Source: Solibacillus sp. FSL H8-0538 (GTDB taxonomy: Bacteria > Bacillota > Bacilli > Bacillales_A > Planococcaceae). From it: a stretch of DNA of 64,000 nucleotides. A program made the translations under genes and the position numbers. Below are positions 23,561-34,115 of the stretch, in pieces. The notes beneath the pieces were generated by a model that was given only the letters and a program-made list of their open reading frames with translations, was not told the origin of the DNA and searched no databases. Each line of letters starts with the position of its first letter. The stretch's first letter is position 1. The stretch lies in NCBI RefSeq assembly GCF_038003525.1, contig NZ_JBBOPI010000001.1, positions 3,626,001 to 3,690,000 on the forward strand. The letters are read 5' to 3'.

Positions 23561-23980
23561 TTATTTTTTTTCTTTAGGGCGTTTTGTTCCGTATTTAGAA
23601 CGTGATTGAAGACGGCCGTTTACACCAGCTGTATCAAGAGCACCACGTACGATATGGTAACGAACACCCGCTAAGTCTTTTACGCGTCCGCCACGGATAA
23701 GAACAACACTGTGTTCTTGTAAGTTGTGGCCTTCACCTGGGATATAAGCTGTAACCTCTAATTGGTTAGTTAAACGTACACGAGCGTATTTACGTAACGC
23801 TGAGTTAGGTTTACGAGGTGTCATAGTACCTACACGAGTACAAACACCGCGTTTTTGTGGAGATTTAACATCAGTTAAAGATTTTTTAAATGAGTTATAT
23901 CCTTTGTTTAACGCTGGTGATTTTGATTTCGTGCTTTTAGATTGACGAGGCTTACGTACTAATTGATTAATTGTAGGCAT
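23561..23980 (-). CDS. rpsL: 30S ribosomal protein S12, with Arg-56 and Ala-104
   Basis: 139 residues, full length. S12 is the accuracy protein of the decoding centre. The loop reads [14 protein letters not shown]. The first of the two usual lysines (Lys-56 in B. subtilis numbering, Lys-42/43 in E. coli, Lys-43 in M. tuberculosis) is Arg, codon CGT at 23813-23815. In the second loop, [11 protein letters not shown], the usual Pro (position 104) is Ala, codon GCG at 23669-23671; Lys-101 is kept. Lys-to-Arg at the first site is a classic high-level streptomycin-resistance change with little effect on accuracy. The rest of the protein is ordinary. Confidence 0.97.
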   Translation of the reverse strand: MPTINQLVRKPRQSKSTKSKSPALNKGYNSFKKSLTDVKSPQKRGVCTRVGTMTPRKPNSALRKYARVRLTNQLEVTAYIPGEGHNLQEHSVVLIRGGRVKDLAGVRYHIVRGALDTAGVNGRLQSRSKYGTKRPKEKK

Positions 23981-24079
23981 CGGTTTTTCCTCCCTTCATT
24001 TATTCCTTGTTAATACCACACATCCAGGTGGTTCATTTTTTGGGTAAAAACAAAGTCTTTGTGTATCATTACACAAAAA

Positions 24080-24331
24080 CTACATCGCAGTAATCGCAAC
24101 AACCGCAGCTCCAACATGAATGCCGCAAGCTTTACCAAGTTCTTTTTTTGAATCAACGAGATAAACTGGTACACCGATTTCTTTCGCGAAAAGAATGGCC
24201 GGATCGATTACCCAATTGTCTGCATCAATTGCGACAAAAAGAGCTGTTACTTGTCCAGCATGCATTGCTTTCACTGCTTGCTTTATACCTATGATTGTTT
24301 TACTAGCCTGCTTTACTTGATCATAAGACAT
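24080..24331 (-). CDS. ybxF: L7Ae-family ribosome-associated protein YbxF (RplGB)
   Basis: 83 residues from the ATG at 24329-24331 (MSYDQVKQASKTIIG), chosen because GGAGG lies 8 bases before it; two upstream ATGs are too close to that site. The L7Ae/L30e fold binds kink-turn RNA. The C-terminal CGIHVGAAVVAI matches B. subtilis YbxF. Position between rpoC and rpsL is the normal one. A small stem (24058-24077) follows the stop codon. Confidence 0.92.
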   Translation of the reverse strand: MSYDQVKQASKTIIGIKQAVKAMHAGQVTALFVAIDADNWVIDPAILFAKEIGVPVYLVDSKKELGKACGIHVGAAVVAITAM

Positions 24332-24421
24332 TTTCATATCCTCCAAAGTACAGACAGTTAACTATCAACCTTCAATATATTATCATTTCACACTTACACT
24401 GTCAACTAATATCTTTAAAAA

Positions 24422-24449
24422 CTCCGGGGAGAGTTGTCTCTCCTCCGGA
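24422..24449 (-). terminator. Intrinsic terminator downstream of rpoC
   Basis: A GC-rich stem, CTCCGG..GAGAG with CTCTC..CCGG(A), is followed by TTTTT on the minus strand (complement of 24416-24420). It begins about 40 bp after the rpoC stop and separates rpoC from ybxF-rpsL. Confidence 0.75.
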
Positions 24450-24487
24450 ACCTTTGAGCAAATACATTTTAGCGTATTTGTTACAGA

Positions 24488-27400
24488 TTATTCAGCTGAA
24501 GTTACTTCTTCTCCTATAGGACCATCTTGATCCATACGGATTTGACGATAACGTTGCATACCAGTACCTGCAGGAACAAGTTTACCGATAATTACGTTTT
24601 CCTTCAGACCAAGAAGTTCATCACGCTTACCTTTAATCGCAGCATCTGTTAACACACGCGTTGTTTCTTGGAATGATGCAGCCGATAAGAATGATTCTGT
24701 TTCAAGAGAAGCTTTTGTAATACCAAGAATTACCGGACGGCAAGTTGCTGGGTTTTTACCATTTAATACAGCATCAGCATTCGCTTCTGAGAATTGGTGG
24801 ATATCTAGTAATGAACCTGGTAATAATTCAGTATCACCTGATTCAATTACACGTACTTTACGAAGCATTTGGCGAACCATTACCTCGATATGTTTATCCC
24901 CGATTTCTACCCCTTGCATACGGTATACTTTTTGTACTTCCTTCAACAGATACTCTTGAACTGTTGATACATCTTTTACTTTTAATAATTGTTTTGGATC
25001 GATAGAACCTTCTGTAAGAGTTTGCCCAGGAATAATCTCGTCACCTAACTGCACTTTTAAACGTGAGTTATAAGGCGCTTGATATTTACGTGTTTCCACG
25101 TTACCTTGAACAGTAATTTCTTTAAGACCTTCACGAATCTCTTCGATTTCTGACACTTGACCTGAGATTTCAGAAATCACGGATTGACCTTTCGGATTAC
25201 GTGCTTCGAAAATCTCTTGGATACGTGGAAGACCTTGAGTGATATCGTTTCCGGCAACCCCACCTGTATGGAAAGTACGCATTGTTAACTGTGTACCTGG
25301 CTCACCGATAGATTGAGCAGCGATAATACCAACCGCTTCCCCAACTTCTACCTCTTCACCCGTTGCTAAGTTCATACCGTAACATTTTTTACATACGCCA
25401 TGTTTTGTATTACATGTGAATGCTGAACGAATTGTAATTTCTTCAATGCCCGCTTCTTCAATTACACGCGCTACATCTTGAGTAATTAGTCCGTCACGTT
25501 CTAAAATGACTTCGCCCGTTTGTGGATGACGAATTGTTTTCTTCCCATAACGACCTACAATACGCTCATCTAATCCTTCAATTAGTTCGTTACCTTCCAT
25601 TAAGGCACCGATTAGTAAACCACGGTCAGTTCCACAGTCATCTTCGCGGACGATAACATCTTGTGCTACATCTACTAAACGACGAGTTAAGTAACCTGAA
25701 TCGGCAGTTTTCAGTGCTGTATCAGCAAGACCTTTACGCGCACCGTGAGTAGAGATAAAGTACTCTAATACTGTTAAACCTTCACGGAATGAAGATTTGA
25801 TTGGTAACTCGATAATACGACCAGCCGGGTTGGCCATCAGACCACGCATACCAGCAAGCTGTGTAAAGTTCGATGCGTTACCACGCGCTCCTGAATCAGA
25901 CATCATGAAGATCGGGTTCGTTTTTTGTAGAGAGTTCATTAACTTGCCTTGGATCGTATCTTTAGCTGCAGACCAACTAGAAATAACTCGGTCATAACGC
26001 TCTTCTTCCGTGATTAAACCACGACGGAATTGCATCATTACTTTATCTACCTTTTGTTGCGCTTCTTCTAAGATGACACCTTTATCTGGTAATACCACAA
26101 TATCCGATACACCTACTGTGATACCAGCGCGCGTAGAGTATTTGAAACCTAAGTCTTTCATACGGTCAAGCATTTTAGATGTCTCAGTAATATGGAATCG
26201 TTTAAATACTTCAGCAATGACATTTCCTAAGAATTTCTTACGGAATGGATCCACTGGTGGAACAGAAGCAAAGTATTTACTTAAAACTGCACGACGTTGA
26301 GCTTCGATTTGTTCTGCTTCAGAAAGTTCACTGTACCCTTCAGTCGCTTCAATATCTTTTTGTAGTTCTTCATCGATTGTTAAATTAACGAAATAATTCT
26401 CAGGCGTTTTTTGCTCTAAGTTCACATCAGTTGGTTCATTGATGTAAGGGAATGATTTAGGAAGAATTTCGTTGAAAATTACCTTACCAACTGTTGTTAA
26501 TAGGAACATATTGTTTTGTTCTTCAGTAAACGTCGGGTTATTTAAAGAACTTGCTTTAATTGCAATACGTGAATGTAAATGTACATGACCGTTTTGATAT
26601 GCGATTAATACTTCATCATGACCATAGAAAATTGAACCTTCACCTACAGCACTTTCACGCTCAAGCGTTAAGTAATAGTTACCTAATACCATATCTTGAG
26701 ATGGAGTTACTACTGGTTTACCATCTTTAGGGTTCAGGATGTTTTGAGCAGCTAACATAAGTAAACGTGCCTCTGCTTGCGCTTCTGCTGATAAAGGAAC
26801 GTGAACCGCCATTTGGTCACCATCGAAGTCAGCGTTGTAAGCTGTACATACTAGTGGGTGAAGACGAATTGCACGGCCTTCTACTAATGTAGGCTCGAAT
26901 GCTTGAATACCAAGACGGTGAAGAGTCGGTGCACGGTTAAGTAATACCGGATGCTCACGAATTACATCTTCTAAAACGTCCCATACTTCATTGTGCATAC
27001 GCTCAATTTTACGTTTTGCACTCTTAATGTTATGAGCAAGGCCTCGTTCTACTAATTCTTTCATTACGAAAGGCTTGAATAGTTCGATTGCCATTTCTTT
27101 TGGAAGACCACATTGGTACATTTTTAAGTTTGGACCTACTACGATAACCGAACGACCAGAGTAGTCAACACGTTTACCAAGTAAGTTTTGACGGAAACGA
27201 CCTTGTTTACCTTTCAGCATATGTGAAAGTGATTTTAACGGACGGTTACCAGGACCAGTTACCGGACGACCACGACGACCGTTATCGATTAATGCATCGA
27301 CAGCTTCTTGTAGCATACGTTTTTCGTTTTGTACGATAATGCTCGGAGCACCAAGGTCTAATAAACGTTTTAAGCGGTTGTTACGGTTAATTACACGACG

Positions 27401-28174
27401 GTAAAGATCATTTAAGTCAGAAGTTGCAAAACGACCACCATCTAATTGCACCATTGGACGAAGCTCTGGCGGAATAACAGGAAGTACGTCTAGAATCATC
27501 CATTCAGGTTTGTTACCAGAGTGACGGAATGATTCTACTACTTCAAGGCGTTTGATCGCACGAGTACGACGTTGACCTTGCGCAGTTTTTAACTCTTCTT
27601 TTAATGTAACTGTTTCGTCTTCAAGATCTAGTTTTTCAAGTAGTCTTTTGATTGCTTCTGCGCCCATTGCTGCTTCGAAACCGGTACCAAATTTTTCACG
27701 GTATGCACGGTATTCTTTTTCAGAAAGAAGATCTTTGAAGCCTAAAGCTGTTGCCCCCGGCTCGATTACTACATAAGAAGCAAAGTAAATTACTTCTTCT
27801 AACGATCGTGGAGACATATCTAAGATAAGTCCCATACGGCTCGGAATTCCCTTGAAGTACCAAATGTGAGAAACAGGTGCTGCTAACTCGATGTGTCCCA
27901 TGCGTTCACGACGTACTTTTGCACGTGTAACTTCCACTCCACAACGATCACAAACTACACCTTTATAGCGTACACGTTTGTATTTACCACAGTGACATTC
28001 CCAGTCTTTAGTTGGTCCAAAAATACGTTCACAGAAAAGACCATCTTTTTCTGGTTTTAATGTACGGTAGTTGATTGTTTCAGGTTTTTTAACCTCACCA
28101 TAAGACCAAGAACGAATCTTGTCTGGAGAAGCTAAACCGATTTTCATATATTCAAATTCATTAACATCTATCAA
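24488..28174 (-). CDS. rpoC: RNA polymerase beta-prime subunit (TTG start)
   Basis: 1228 residues. The zinc ribbon [20 protein letters not shown] lies near 60-80, the catalytic Mg motif [12 protein letters not shown] in the middle, and the bridge helix/trigger loop region includes [16 protein letters not shown]. The insert-free layout is that of Firmicutes. The first codon is TTG with AAAGGGAGG about 8 bases upstream. A 177-bp gap containing a terminator-like hairpin separates it from rpoB. The C-terminus ends GEEVTSAE. Confidence 0.98.
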   Translation of the reverse strand: MIDVNEFEYMKIGLASPDKIRSWSYGEVKKPETINYRTLKPEKDGLFCERIFGPTKDWECHCGKYKRVRYKGVVCDRCGVEVTRAKVRRERMGHIELAAPVSHIWYFKGIPSRMGLILDMSPRSLEEVIYFASYVVIEPGATALGFKDLLSEKEYRAYREKFGTGFEAAMGAEAIKRLLEKLDLEDETVTLKEELKTAQGQRRTRAIKRLEVVESFRHSGNKPEWMILDVLPVIPPELRPMVQLDGGRFATSDLNDLYRRVINRNNRLKRLLDLGAPSIIVQNEKRMLQEAVDALIDNGRRGRPVTGPGNRPLKSLSHMLKGKQGRFRQNLLGKRVDYSGRSVIVVGPNLKMYQCGLPKEMAIELFKPFVMKELVERGLAHNIKSAKRKIERMHNEVWDVLEDVIREHPVLLNRAPTLHRLGIQAFEPTLVEGRAIRLHPLVCTAYNADFDGDQMAVHVPLSAEAQAEARLLMLAAQNILNPKDGKPVVTPSQDMVLGNYYLTLERESAVGEGSIFYGHDEVLIAYQNGHVHLHSRIAIKASSLNNPTFTEEQNNMFLLTTVGKVIFNEILPKSFPYINEPTDVNLEQKTPENYFVNLTIDEELQKDIEATEGYSELSEAEQIEAQRRAVLSKYFASVPPVDPFRKKFLGNVIAEVFKRFHITETSKMLDRMKDLGFKYSTRAGITVGVSDIVVLPDKGVILEEAQQKVDKVMMQFRRGLITEEERYDRVISSWSAAKDTIQGKLMNSLQKTNPIFMMSDSGARGNASNFTQLAGMRGLMANPAGRIIELPIKSSFREGLTVLEYFISTHGARKGLADTALKTADSGYLTRRLVDVAQDVIVREDDCGTDRGLLIGALMEGNELIEGLDERIVGRYGKKTIRHPQTGEVILERDGLITQDVARVIEEAGIEEITIRSAFTCNTKHGVCKKCYGMNLATGEEVEVGEAVGIIAAQSIGEPGTQLTMRTFHTGGVAGNDITQGLPRIQEIFEARNPKGQSVISEISGQVSEIEEIREGLKEITVQGNVETRKYQAPYNSRLKVQLGDEIIPGQTLTEGSIDPKQLLKVKDVSTVQEYLLKEVQKVYRMQGVEIGDKHIEVMVRQMLRKVRVIESGDTELLPGSLLDIHQFSEANADAVLNGKNPATCRPVILGITKASLETESFLSAASFQETTRVLTDAAIKGKRDELLGLKENVIIGKLVPAGTGMQRYRQIRMDQDGPIGEEVTSAE

Positions 28175-28307
28175 GGAGCCTACCTCCCTTTAGTATAAGT
28201 CCTCTAACGACTTTTCCGTAGCTCGACAATCAATGGCAAAAAAAGCTTAAACTAGACCAGATTAAACTTTTTTTGCATGAAATTCATGTTTTAATTTTTT
28301 ATGCAAG

Positions 28308-28340
28308 AAAATCGGGCAGGGCATATACCTGCCCGATTTT
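28308..28340 (-). terminator. Strong terminator-like hairpin between rpoB and rpoC
   Basis: A perfect 13-bp stem, AAAATCGGGCAGG with CCTGCCCGATTTT, around a 7-nt loop, 12 bp after the rpoB stop. On the minus strand it ends TTTTCTT. This is as strong as the tuf terminator. Between it and rpoC lie a GCAAAAAAAG(C)TTAA inverted repeat (28242-28276) and the short palindrome CATGAA-A-TTCATG, but no convincing promoter. Confidence 0.8.
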
Positions 28341-28351
28341 ATTTGAAATTA

Positions 28352-31300
28352 TTACTCAAATGACTCTACTGGGACTTCTTCTTTCTCAGTAGGTACGATA
28401 TTTAAAGCATCAGCTGGTTGAAGCTCTTCTTCGTCATCTAAATCACGAAGCTCTACTTCTTCATCGTTGATTGTTAGCATTTTAACATCCATACCTAAAG
28501 ATTGAAGTTCTTTAATTAATACTTTGAATGATTCTGGAACACCTGGTTCTGGAACACTTTCACCTTTAACGATGGCTTCATATGTTTTCACACGACCTAC
28601 AACGTCATCCGATTTTACAGTTAAAATCTCTTGAAGTGTGTAAGCAGCACCGTATGCTTCAAGTGCCCAAACCTCCATCTCACCGAAACGTTGCCCACCA
28701 AACTGAGCTTTACCACCCAATGGCTGTTGCGTAACTAATGAGTAAGGTCCAGTTGAACGTGCGTGAAGTTTATCATCAACCATGTGGGCAAGTTTGATCA
28801 TGTACATGATCCCTACTGATACACGGTTGTCGAATGGCTCACCTGAACGTCCATCATAAAGAATTGTTTTACCGTCACGGTTCATACCAGCTTCTTCCAT
28901 CGTTTCCCATACATCCGCTTCATTGGCACCATCGAATACTGGTGTTGCCATATGAATACCTAAGTAACGAGAAGCCATACCTAAGTGTAGCTCTAGCACT
29001 TGTCCGATGTTCATACGAGAAGGTACCCCAAGTGGGTTAAGCATGATATCTACTGGCGTGCCGTCTGGCATGAATGGCATATCTTCTTCCGGTAAGATAC
29101 GAGAGATAACCCCTTTGTTACCATGTCGTCCGGCCATTTTGTCCCCAACGCGGATTTTACGCTTTTGAACAATATAAGCACGTACTAATTGGTTAACGCC
29201 TGGTGGTAATTCGTCGCCATCTTCACGGTTGAATACTTTAACGTCAAGGATAATACCGCCAGCTCCGTGTGGTACACGAAGTGAAGTATCACGGACTTCA
29301 CGTGCTTTTTCACCGAAAATTGCATGTAATAAACGTTCTTCAGCAGTTAATTCAGTAACCCCTTTAGGAGTAACTTTACCTACTAGAATATCACCATCAC
29401 GAACTTCCGCACCGATACGGATAATACCGCGATCGTCTAGGTTACGAAGTGCATCCTCACCTACGTTTGGAATGTCACGCGTGATTTCTTCTGGTCCAAG
29501 CTTTGTATCACGAGACTCTGATTCATATTCTTCAATATGAACAGATGTATATACGTCATCTTTCACAAGACGCTCACTCATGATTACAGCATCCTCATAG
29601 TTAAAGCCATCCCATGTCATGAAAGCAACAAGTACGTTACGCCCAAGTGCAAGTTCTCCGCGTTCCATAGATGGACCGTCAGCTAAAATGTCACGAGGCT
29701 TCACGCGATCGCCAACTTTAACGATTGGGCGTTGGTTATATGAAGTACCTTGGTTTGAACGAATGAATTTTTGTAATTTATAGTTTGTTAAATCGCCTTT
29801 AACTTCTTTACCGTCAACGATTTCGATACGACGTACGCGGATTGAACGAGCTTCTACATGCTCAACAATACCATCATATTTCGCAACAACCGCTGCACCT
29901 GAGTCACGAGCGTCTACATGTTCCATACCAGTACCAACGAATGGTGCTTCTGGGTTTAATAAAGGAACCGCTTGACGTTGCATGTTTGCTCCCATTAGCG
30001 CACGGTTTGAGTCATCGTTTTCTAAGAACGGAATACATGCAGTGGCAGCAGATACTACTTGTTTAGGAGATACGTCCATGTAGTCAATACGGTCTTTGTT
30101 GAATACAGTGTTATCACCACGGAAACGTCCAACGACTTCTTCGTTAGCGAATGCACCCTCTTCAGTTAAAATCGAGTTGGCTTGAGCTACTACGTAGTTA
30201 TCTTCTTCATCAGCAGTTAAATAATCGATACGATCAGTCACTAAACCAGTTTCCGGATCCACGCGACGGTAAGGTGTTTCGATAAAGCCGAATTTATTTA
30301 CTTTTGCAAACGATGATAACGAGTTGATAAGACCAATGTTTGGTCCCTCAGGCGTTTCAATCGGACACATACGACCATAGTGAGAATAGTGAACGTCACG
30401 TACTTCCATACCAGCACGCTCACGTGTTAAACCACCAGGCCCTAATGCAGATAGACGACGCTTATGCGTTAATTCTGCTAGTGGGTTTGTTTGGTCCATG
30501 AATTGAGATAATTGAGAGCTACCAAAGAACTCTTTAATTGACGCAATTACAGGACGAATGTTAATTAATTGTTGTGGCACGATTGCAGCTGTGTCATTAA
30601 TCGACATACGCTCACGTACTACACGCTCCATACGAGATAATCCGATACGGAATTGGTTTTGCAGAAGCTCACCAACAGAACGTAAACGACGATTACCTAA
30701 ATGGTCAATATCATCCGTGTTCCCAACACCATATAATAAGTTAAAGAAATATGATACAGAAGCAATTACGTCAGCTGGCGTAATATTCTTCACTTCTTCA
30801 TCAATATAAGCATTGGAAATAACGTTAATTTCTTTTTGCGCTTCATCATTAGGTGCATAGATTTTAATTGATTGGATTGTAACATCGTCTTCTAATACGC
30901 CACCTACTTGAGATAGTGTACGGAAGCCTACACCTGCCTCTAAATAAGGAATTAACTTATCTAGTGTACGACGGTCTAATAACGTTCCTTGTTCTACTAA
31001 AATTTCACCTGTTTCAGAATCAACAATTGTTTCTGCAATCGTTTGGTTGAACAAACGATTTTTGATGTGAAGCTTTTTGTTCATTTTGTAACGACCAACA
31101 TTCGCTAAATCATAGCGTTTCGCGTCAAAGAAACGAGAATACAATAAGTTTTTCGCACTTTCAACTGTAGGTGGTTCACCCGGACGTAGACGCTCATAGA
31201 TTTCAAGAAGCGCTTTTTCAGTGCTTTCTGTGTTGTCCTTTTCAAGCGTGTTACGTAAGAACTCGTTGTCACCAACGATGTCTAAAATCTCTTGATCTGA

Positions 31301-31906
31301 TCCGAAACCTAATGCACGTAACAGAACAGTTACAGGAAGTTTACGCGTACGATCAATACGTACGTATACTACATCCTTTGCATCTATTTCATATTCAAGC
31401 CAAGCACCACGGTTAGGAATTACTGTAGCGCCAAAGCCTTTTTTACCGTTTTTGTCAGTTTTATCATGGAAGTAAACACTAGGAGAACGAACTAACTGTG
31501 AAACGATAACGCGCTCAGCACCGTTAATAATAAACGTACCCGTTTCCGTCATTAATGGGAAATCACCCATAAAGACGTCTTGCTCTTTTACTTCATCTGT
31601 TTCTTTGTTGTACAAACGTACTTTTACACGCAGTGGTGCAGCATAAGTTACGTCACGTTCTTTACACTCATCTACATCATACTTAGGATCTCCTAATGTA
31701 TAGTCGACGAATTCAAGTGAAAGATTACCTGTAAAATCTTCGATTGGAGAAATGTCGTGGAACATCTCGCGCAATCCTTCTTCAAGGAACCACTCATAAG
31801 ATGCTGTTTGGATCTCGATTAAATTCGGAAGTTCCAGCACCTCACTAATACGCGCAAAACTTCTACGCTGACGGTGTTGTCCGTACTGAACTAGTTGACC
31901 TGTCAA
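28352..31906 (-). CDS. rpoB: RNA polymerase beta subunit (TTG start)
   Basis: 1184 residues. I place the start at TTG (31904-31906, [19 protein letters not shown]), matching the TTG-started Bacillus protein; the GTG nine bases upstream overlaps the GAGGGG ribosome binding site. The rifampicin region ([20 protein letters not shown] and [17 protein letters not shown]) is wild type. The conserved [15 protein letters not shown] and the C-terminal [20 protein letters not shown] are intact. The last ~35 residues form an acidic tail usual in Firmicutes. Confidence 0.98.
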   Translation of the reverse strand: MTGQLVQYGQHRQRRSFARISEVLELPNLIEIQTASYEWFLEEGLREMFHDISPIEDFTGNLSLEFVDYTLGDPKYDVDECKERDVTYAAPLRVKVRLYNKETDEVKEQDVFMGDFPLMTETGTFIINGAERVIVSQLVRSPSVYFHDKTDKNGKKGFGATVIPNRGAWLEYEIDAKDVVYVRIDRTRKLPVTVLLRALGFGSDQEILDIVGDNEFLRNTLEKDNTESTEKALLEIYERLRPGEPPTVESAKNLLYSRFFDAKRYDLANVGRYKMNKKLHIKNRLFNQTIAETIVDSETGEILVEQGTLLDRRTLDKLIPYLEAGVGFRTLSQVGGVLEDDVTIQSIKIYAPNDEAQKEINVISNAYIDEEVKNITPADVIASVSYFFNLLYGVGNTDDIDHLGNRRLRSVGELLQNQFRIGLSRMERVVRERMSINDTAAIVPQQLINIRPVIASIKEFFGSSQLSQFMDQTNPLAELTHKRRLSALGPGGLTRERAGMEVRDVHYSHYGRMCPIETPEGPNIGLINSLSSFAKVNKFGFIETPYRRVDPETGLVTDRIDYLTADEEDNYVVAQANSILTEEGAFANEEVVGRFRGDNTVFNKDRIDYMDVSPKQVVSAATACIPFLENDDSNRALMGANMQRQAVPLLNPEAPFVGTGMEHVDARDSGAAVVAKYDGIVEHVEARSIRVRRIEIVDGKEVKGDLTNYKLQKFIRSNQGTSYNQRPIVKVGDRVKPRDILADGPSMERGELALGRNVLVAFMTWDGFNYEDAVIMSERLVKDDVYTSVHIEEYESESRDTKLGPEEITRDIPNVGEDALRNLDDRGIIRIGAEVRDGDILVGKVTPKGVTELTAEERLLHAIFGEKAREVRDTSLRVPHGAGGIILDVKVFNREDGDELPPGVNQLVRAYIVQKRKIRVGDKMAGRHGNKGVISRILPEEDMPFMPDGTPVDIMLNPLGVPSRMNIGQVLELHLGMASRYLGIHMATPVFDGANEADVWETMEEAGMNRDGKTILYDGRSGEPFDNRVSVGIMYMIKLAHMVDDKLHARSTGPYSLVTQQPLGGKAQFGGQRFGEMEVWALEAYGAAYTLQEILTVKSDDVVGRVKTYEAIVKGESVPEPGVPESFKVLIKELQSLGMDVKMLTINDEEVELRDLDDEEELQPADALNIVPTEKEEVPVESFE

Positions 31907-32111
31907 CTCATTCACCCCTCAATAAAGCGATAATAGGTCTTTGCAAAATCACCCAAATAGTGTATGATTTCGAAAGACAAAAAGAAAACGAGTCTTTTGT
32001 AAGATCTCATTTTCGGTTAAACTAAACTTATTCTTGGTGAGTATACCCAGAAAAACTTGTTAATAATACAAAAGGGCACACGACCTCAAAATAATAATTT
32101 TGCATTTTATT

Positions 32112-32140
32112 ATGTTATCATAGTCGATTTGTCAAGTCAA
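32112..32140 (-). promoter_or_regulatory. Sigma-A promoter of rpoB (extended -10)
   Basis: TTGACT (32135-32140) and TAACAT (32112-32117) are 17 bases apart on the minus strand. TGA directly precedes the -10, giving an extended TGN element. The promoter lies just after the methyltransferase stop and gives rpoB a roughly 200-nt leader (31907-32105). That leader shows no recognised riboswitch. Confidence 0.72.
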
Positions 32141-32159
32141 TATTTTATATGAATCTTAC

Positions 32160-32762
32160 TTATTTCTTCGCTCGTATGATCCAATATCCTTTTTTCTTCT
32201 CAACAACATCTACTTCTGCAAAAATTTCTTCTAAATGACTTACTGTCGATGGAGCACCTTGCTTCTTCTGAATCACGACCCAAAGTTCTCCGTCTTCTAC
32301 TAACAAATCAAAAGCACCATCATAAAATTTAAAGACAGTATCTTTACCTGCACGAATTGGCGGGTTTGTTAGGATTGCCGCAGCCTTTGTTCCCTGTTCT
32401 ACCGAAGAAAGTCCATCGCTTTCAAAAATACGTACATTTTGAACCCCGTTAACCTGTGCATTTTTTTGCGACAAAGTAATTGCACGCGTATTGATATCCA
32501 TCATATGCACTTCACGCTCTGGGTTCGCTTTCGCAATTGATAACCCAATTGGTCCATAGCCACAGCCCACATCAAGTAAAACACCGTCTACTTTTGGCAT
32601 TTCAAACGCGTCAATTAATACACGGGAGCCAAAATCTACTTCGCTTTTACTAAACACGCCCGCATCTGTTTCAAATGTAAACGTATTTCCTAGTAAAGTA
32701 AATTTCCATTGGCGCGGTTTACTCTCAGTTTGAGGCTTATTTGAATAATAATGTTCAGACAT
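32160..32762 (-). CDS. RsmC-like class I SAM methyltransferase (YbxB)
   Basis: 200 residues from the ATG at 32760-32762 (MSEHYYSNKPQTESK), with GGAGG 7 bases upstream. The SAM motif LLDVGCGYGPIGLSIA (about 59-74) and the catalytic ILTNPPIRAG motif (NPPI) mark a guanine-N2 rRNA methyltransferase related to RsmC. B. subtilis ybxB occupies the same place between rplL and rpoB. The exact target nucleotide is not proven for this family in Firmicutes. Confidence 0.9.
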   Translation of the reverse strand: MSEHYYSNKPQTESKPRQWKFTLLGNTFTFETDAGVFSKSEVDFGSRVLIDAFEMPKVDGVLLDVGCGYGPIGLSIAKANPEREVHMMDINTRAITLSQKNAQVNGVQNVRIFESDGLSSVEQGTKAAAILTNPPIRAGKDTVFKFYDGAFDLLVEDGELWVVIQKKQGAPSTVSHLEEIFAEVDVVEKKKGYWIIRAKK

Positions 32763-32785
32763 AAACACGCCTCCACACATAACTT

Positions 32786-32859
32786 AGAAAGGCGCAACTT
32801 GCCCCAAATAGAGCGAGTTAACGTTCTTTCTTATGCAGTTAAGAAATTACTTAACTGCT
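32786..32859 (+). repeat. Two-hairpin intergenic repeat, copy A
   Basis: This copy begins AGAAAGGCGCAACTTGCCCC and ends TTAAGAAATTACTTAACTGC. Stem-loop 1 pairs AACTTGC with GCGAGTT (one G-T pair). Stem-loop 2 pairs CAGTTAAG with CTTAACTG. It aligns over its whole length with copies at 41275, 53450 and 63452. It fills the gap between the rplL terminator and the ribosome binding site of the rsmC-like gene. Confidence 0.85.
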
Positions 32860-32866
32860 AAAATGA

Positions 32867-32898
32867 AGAAAAGCTCGTCAAAAGAGACGAGCTTTTCT
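32867..32898 (-). terminator. Intrinsic terminator of rplJ-rplL
   Basis: A perfect 13-bp stem, AGAAAAGCTCGTC with GACGAGCTTTTCT, loop of 6, ending in TTTTCTTCATTTT on the minus strand. It lies about 20 bp after the rplL stop. Confidence 0.9.
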
Positions 32899-32920
32899 TA
32901 TTTACAGATGTAAGTAATAA

Positions 32921-33280
32921 TTACTTAACTTCTACAGATGCGCCAACTTCTTCAAGTTTAGCTTTAATTGTTTCTGCTTCATCTTTAGAAATACCTTCTT
33001 TAAGAGCTTTAGGAGCGTTGTCTACAACTTCTTTAGCTTCTTTAAGACCTAAACCAGTGATTTCACGCACTGCTTTGATTACTTTAATTTTTTCTGCACC
33101 AGCAGATGCTAATACTACGTCAAACTCAGTTTTTTCTTCAACTGCTGCAGCACCGCCAGCAACTACAGCTACAGGAGCTGCTGCTGTTACACCGAATTCT
33201 TCTTCGATAGCTTTTACTAAATCGTTTAATTCTAGAACTGTCATAGCTTTGATAGCTTCTAAGATTTGCTCATTGTTCAT
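32921..33280 (-). CDS. rplL: 50S ribosomal protein L7/L12
   Basis: 119 residues. The N-terminal dimerisation domain is followed by an alanine-rich hinge ([14 protein letters not shown]) and the C-terminal factor-binding domain with [21 protein letters not shown]. It forms the GTPase-stimulating stalk with L10. It lies 74 bp after rplJ and shares its promoter and leader. Confidence 0.98.
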   Translation of the reverse strand: MNNEQILEAIKAMTVLELNDLVKAIEEEFGVTAAAPVAVVAGGAAAVEEKTEFDVVLASAGAEKIKVIKAVREITGLGLKEAKEVVDNAPKALKEGISKDEAETIKAKLEEVGASVEVK

Positions 33281-33354
33281 TTTAATTTCCTCCTATTGGA
33301 TGTTTTATGGTTTGTTAGGCGATTACGCCATATTTTGAAGTTGGGATGCGAAAA

Positions 33355-33855
33355 TTACGCGCCTTGCTCTTCTTTTTGTTCTGCAACAGCTTTTGTTGCA
33401 AGCGCGAAGTTGCGCATTGGAGCTTGAAGTACAGATAAAAGCATAGATAGTAGACCTTCGCGAGATGGAAGTTCTGCAAGAGCTTTAACATCTTCAACAG
33501 ATGCGATTGTACCTTCGATGATACCAGCTTTAATTTCTAACGCTTCGTTTTTCTTAGCGAATTCGTTAATAATTTTTGCTGGAGCTACTACGTCTTCGTT
33601 AGAGAACGCAACAGCGTTTGGACCAGTTAAGAATTCGTTGATACCTTCAATACCTGCGATTTCAGTAGCACGGCGAGTTAAAGTATTTTTGTAAACTTTG
33701 AACTCAACACCAGCTTCGCGAAGTTGTTTACGTAATTCTGTAACTTGAGCTACAGTTAAACCACGATAGTCAACAACTACTACTGAAGCAGCAGCTTCGA
33801 ATTTACCAGCGATTTCTTGTACTTGAACTGATTTAGTTTCAATTGCTTTGCTCAT
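33355..33855 (-). CDS. rplJ: 50S ribosomal protein L10
   Basis: 166 residues starting [19 protein letters not shown]. The RNA-binding N-terminal domain holds [20 protein letters not shown]; the C-terminal helix binds L7/L12 dimers. It is probably autoregulated: the mRNA leader upstream carries an L10-binding structure followed by a terminator. Confidence 0.98.
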   Translation of the reverse strand: MSKAIETKSVQVQEIAGKFEAAASVVVVDYRGLTVAQVTELRKQLREAGVEFKVYKNTLTRRATEIAGIEGINEFLTGPNAVAFSNEDVVAPAKIINEFAKKNEALEIKAGIIEGTIASVEDVKALAELPSREGLLSMLLSVLQAPMRNFALATKAVAEQKEEQGA

Positions 33856-33901
33856 GATGACACCTCCTATTAGAATGAGTCATTTATACCGACAAAAGAA
33901 A

Positions 33902-34036
33902 AGCCTCTATATCTGAATAGACATAGAGGCTGAAAGTCATCATCTTAAAAAGAATCCGAATTCCGATGTCCTCGGTAGGATCATTAAGTGACAAGTCACT
34001 CCTACTGTCTACGGTACAAATGGATGATTCACAACA
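33902..34036 (-). ncRNA. L10 leader (autoregulatory rplJL mRNA leader with terminator)
   Basis: The minus strand between promoter and rplJ holds the conserved L10-leader strings CCGTAGACAGTAGGAG and TGATCCTACCGAGG, which pair to form the L10-binding kink region. They are followed by an intrinsic terminator stem AGCCTCTAT/ATAGAGGCT (33902-33910 with 33923-33931) and TTTTCTTTT. Excess L10 binding the leader would favour termination, as known for this Rfam-type leader in Firmicutes. The leader starts almost directly at the promoter. Confidence 0.88.
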
Positions 34037-34042
34037 GCATCC

Positions 34043-34072
34043 ATCTTACCAAGTAAGCGGGTGTGTTGTCAA
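34043..34072 (-). promoter_or_regulatory. Sigma-A promoter of rplJ-rplL
   Basis: A consensus TTGACA (34067-34072) and TAAGAT (34043-34048) are 18 bases apart on the minus strand, with a TGG extended -10. It lies between rplA and the L10 leader, so rplJL can be made independently of rplKA. Confidence 0.8.
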
Positions 34073-34115
34073 CTAATTTATTTCATTAGTGAATTCACTA
34101 AAAAATAACGTTTTA

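Noticed and set aside
28175-28300. Separate rpoC promoter downstream of the rpoB-rpoC hairpin
   Set aside because: TATACT near 28190 has no -35 at a suitable distance, so it is not listed as a feature.
30440-30560. Rifampicin-resistance changes in RpoB
   Set aside because: The rifampicin-binding region reads as wild type at the usual resistance residues.
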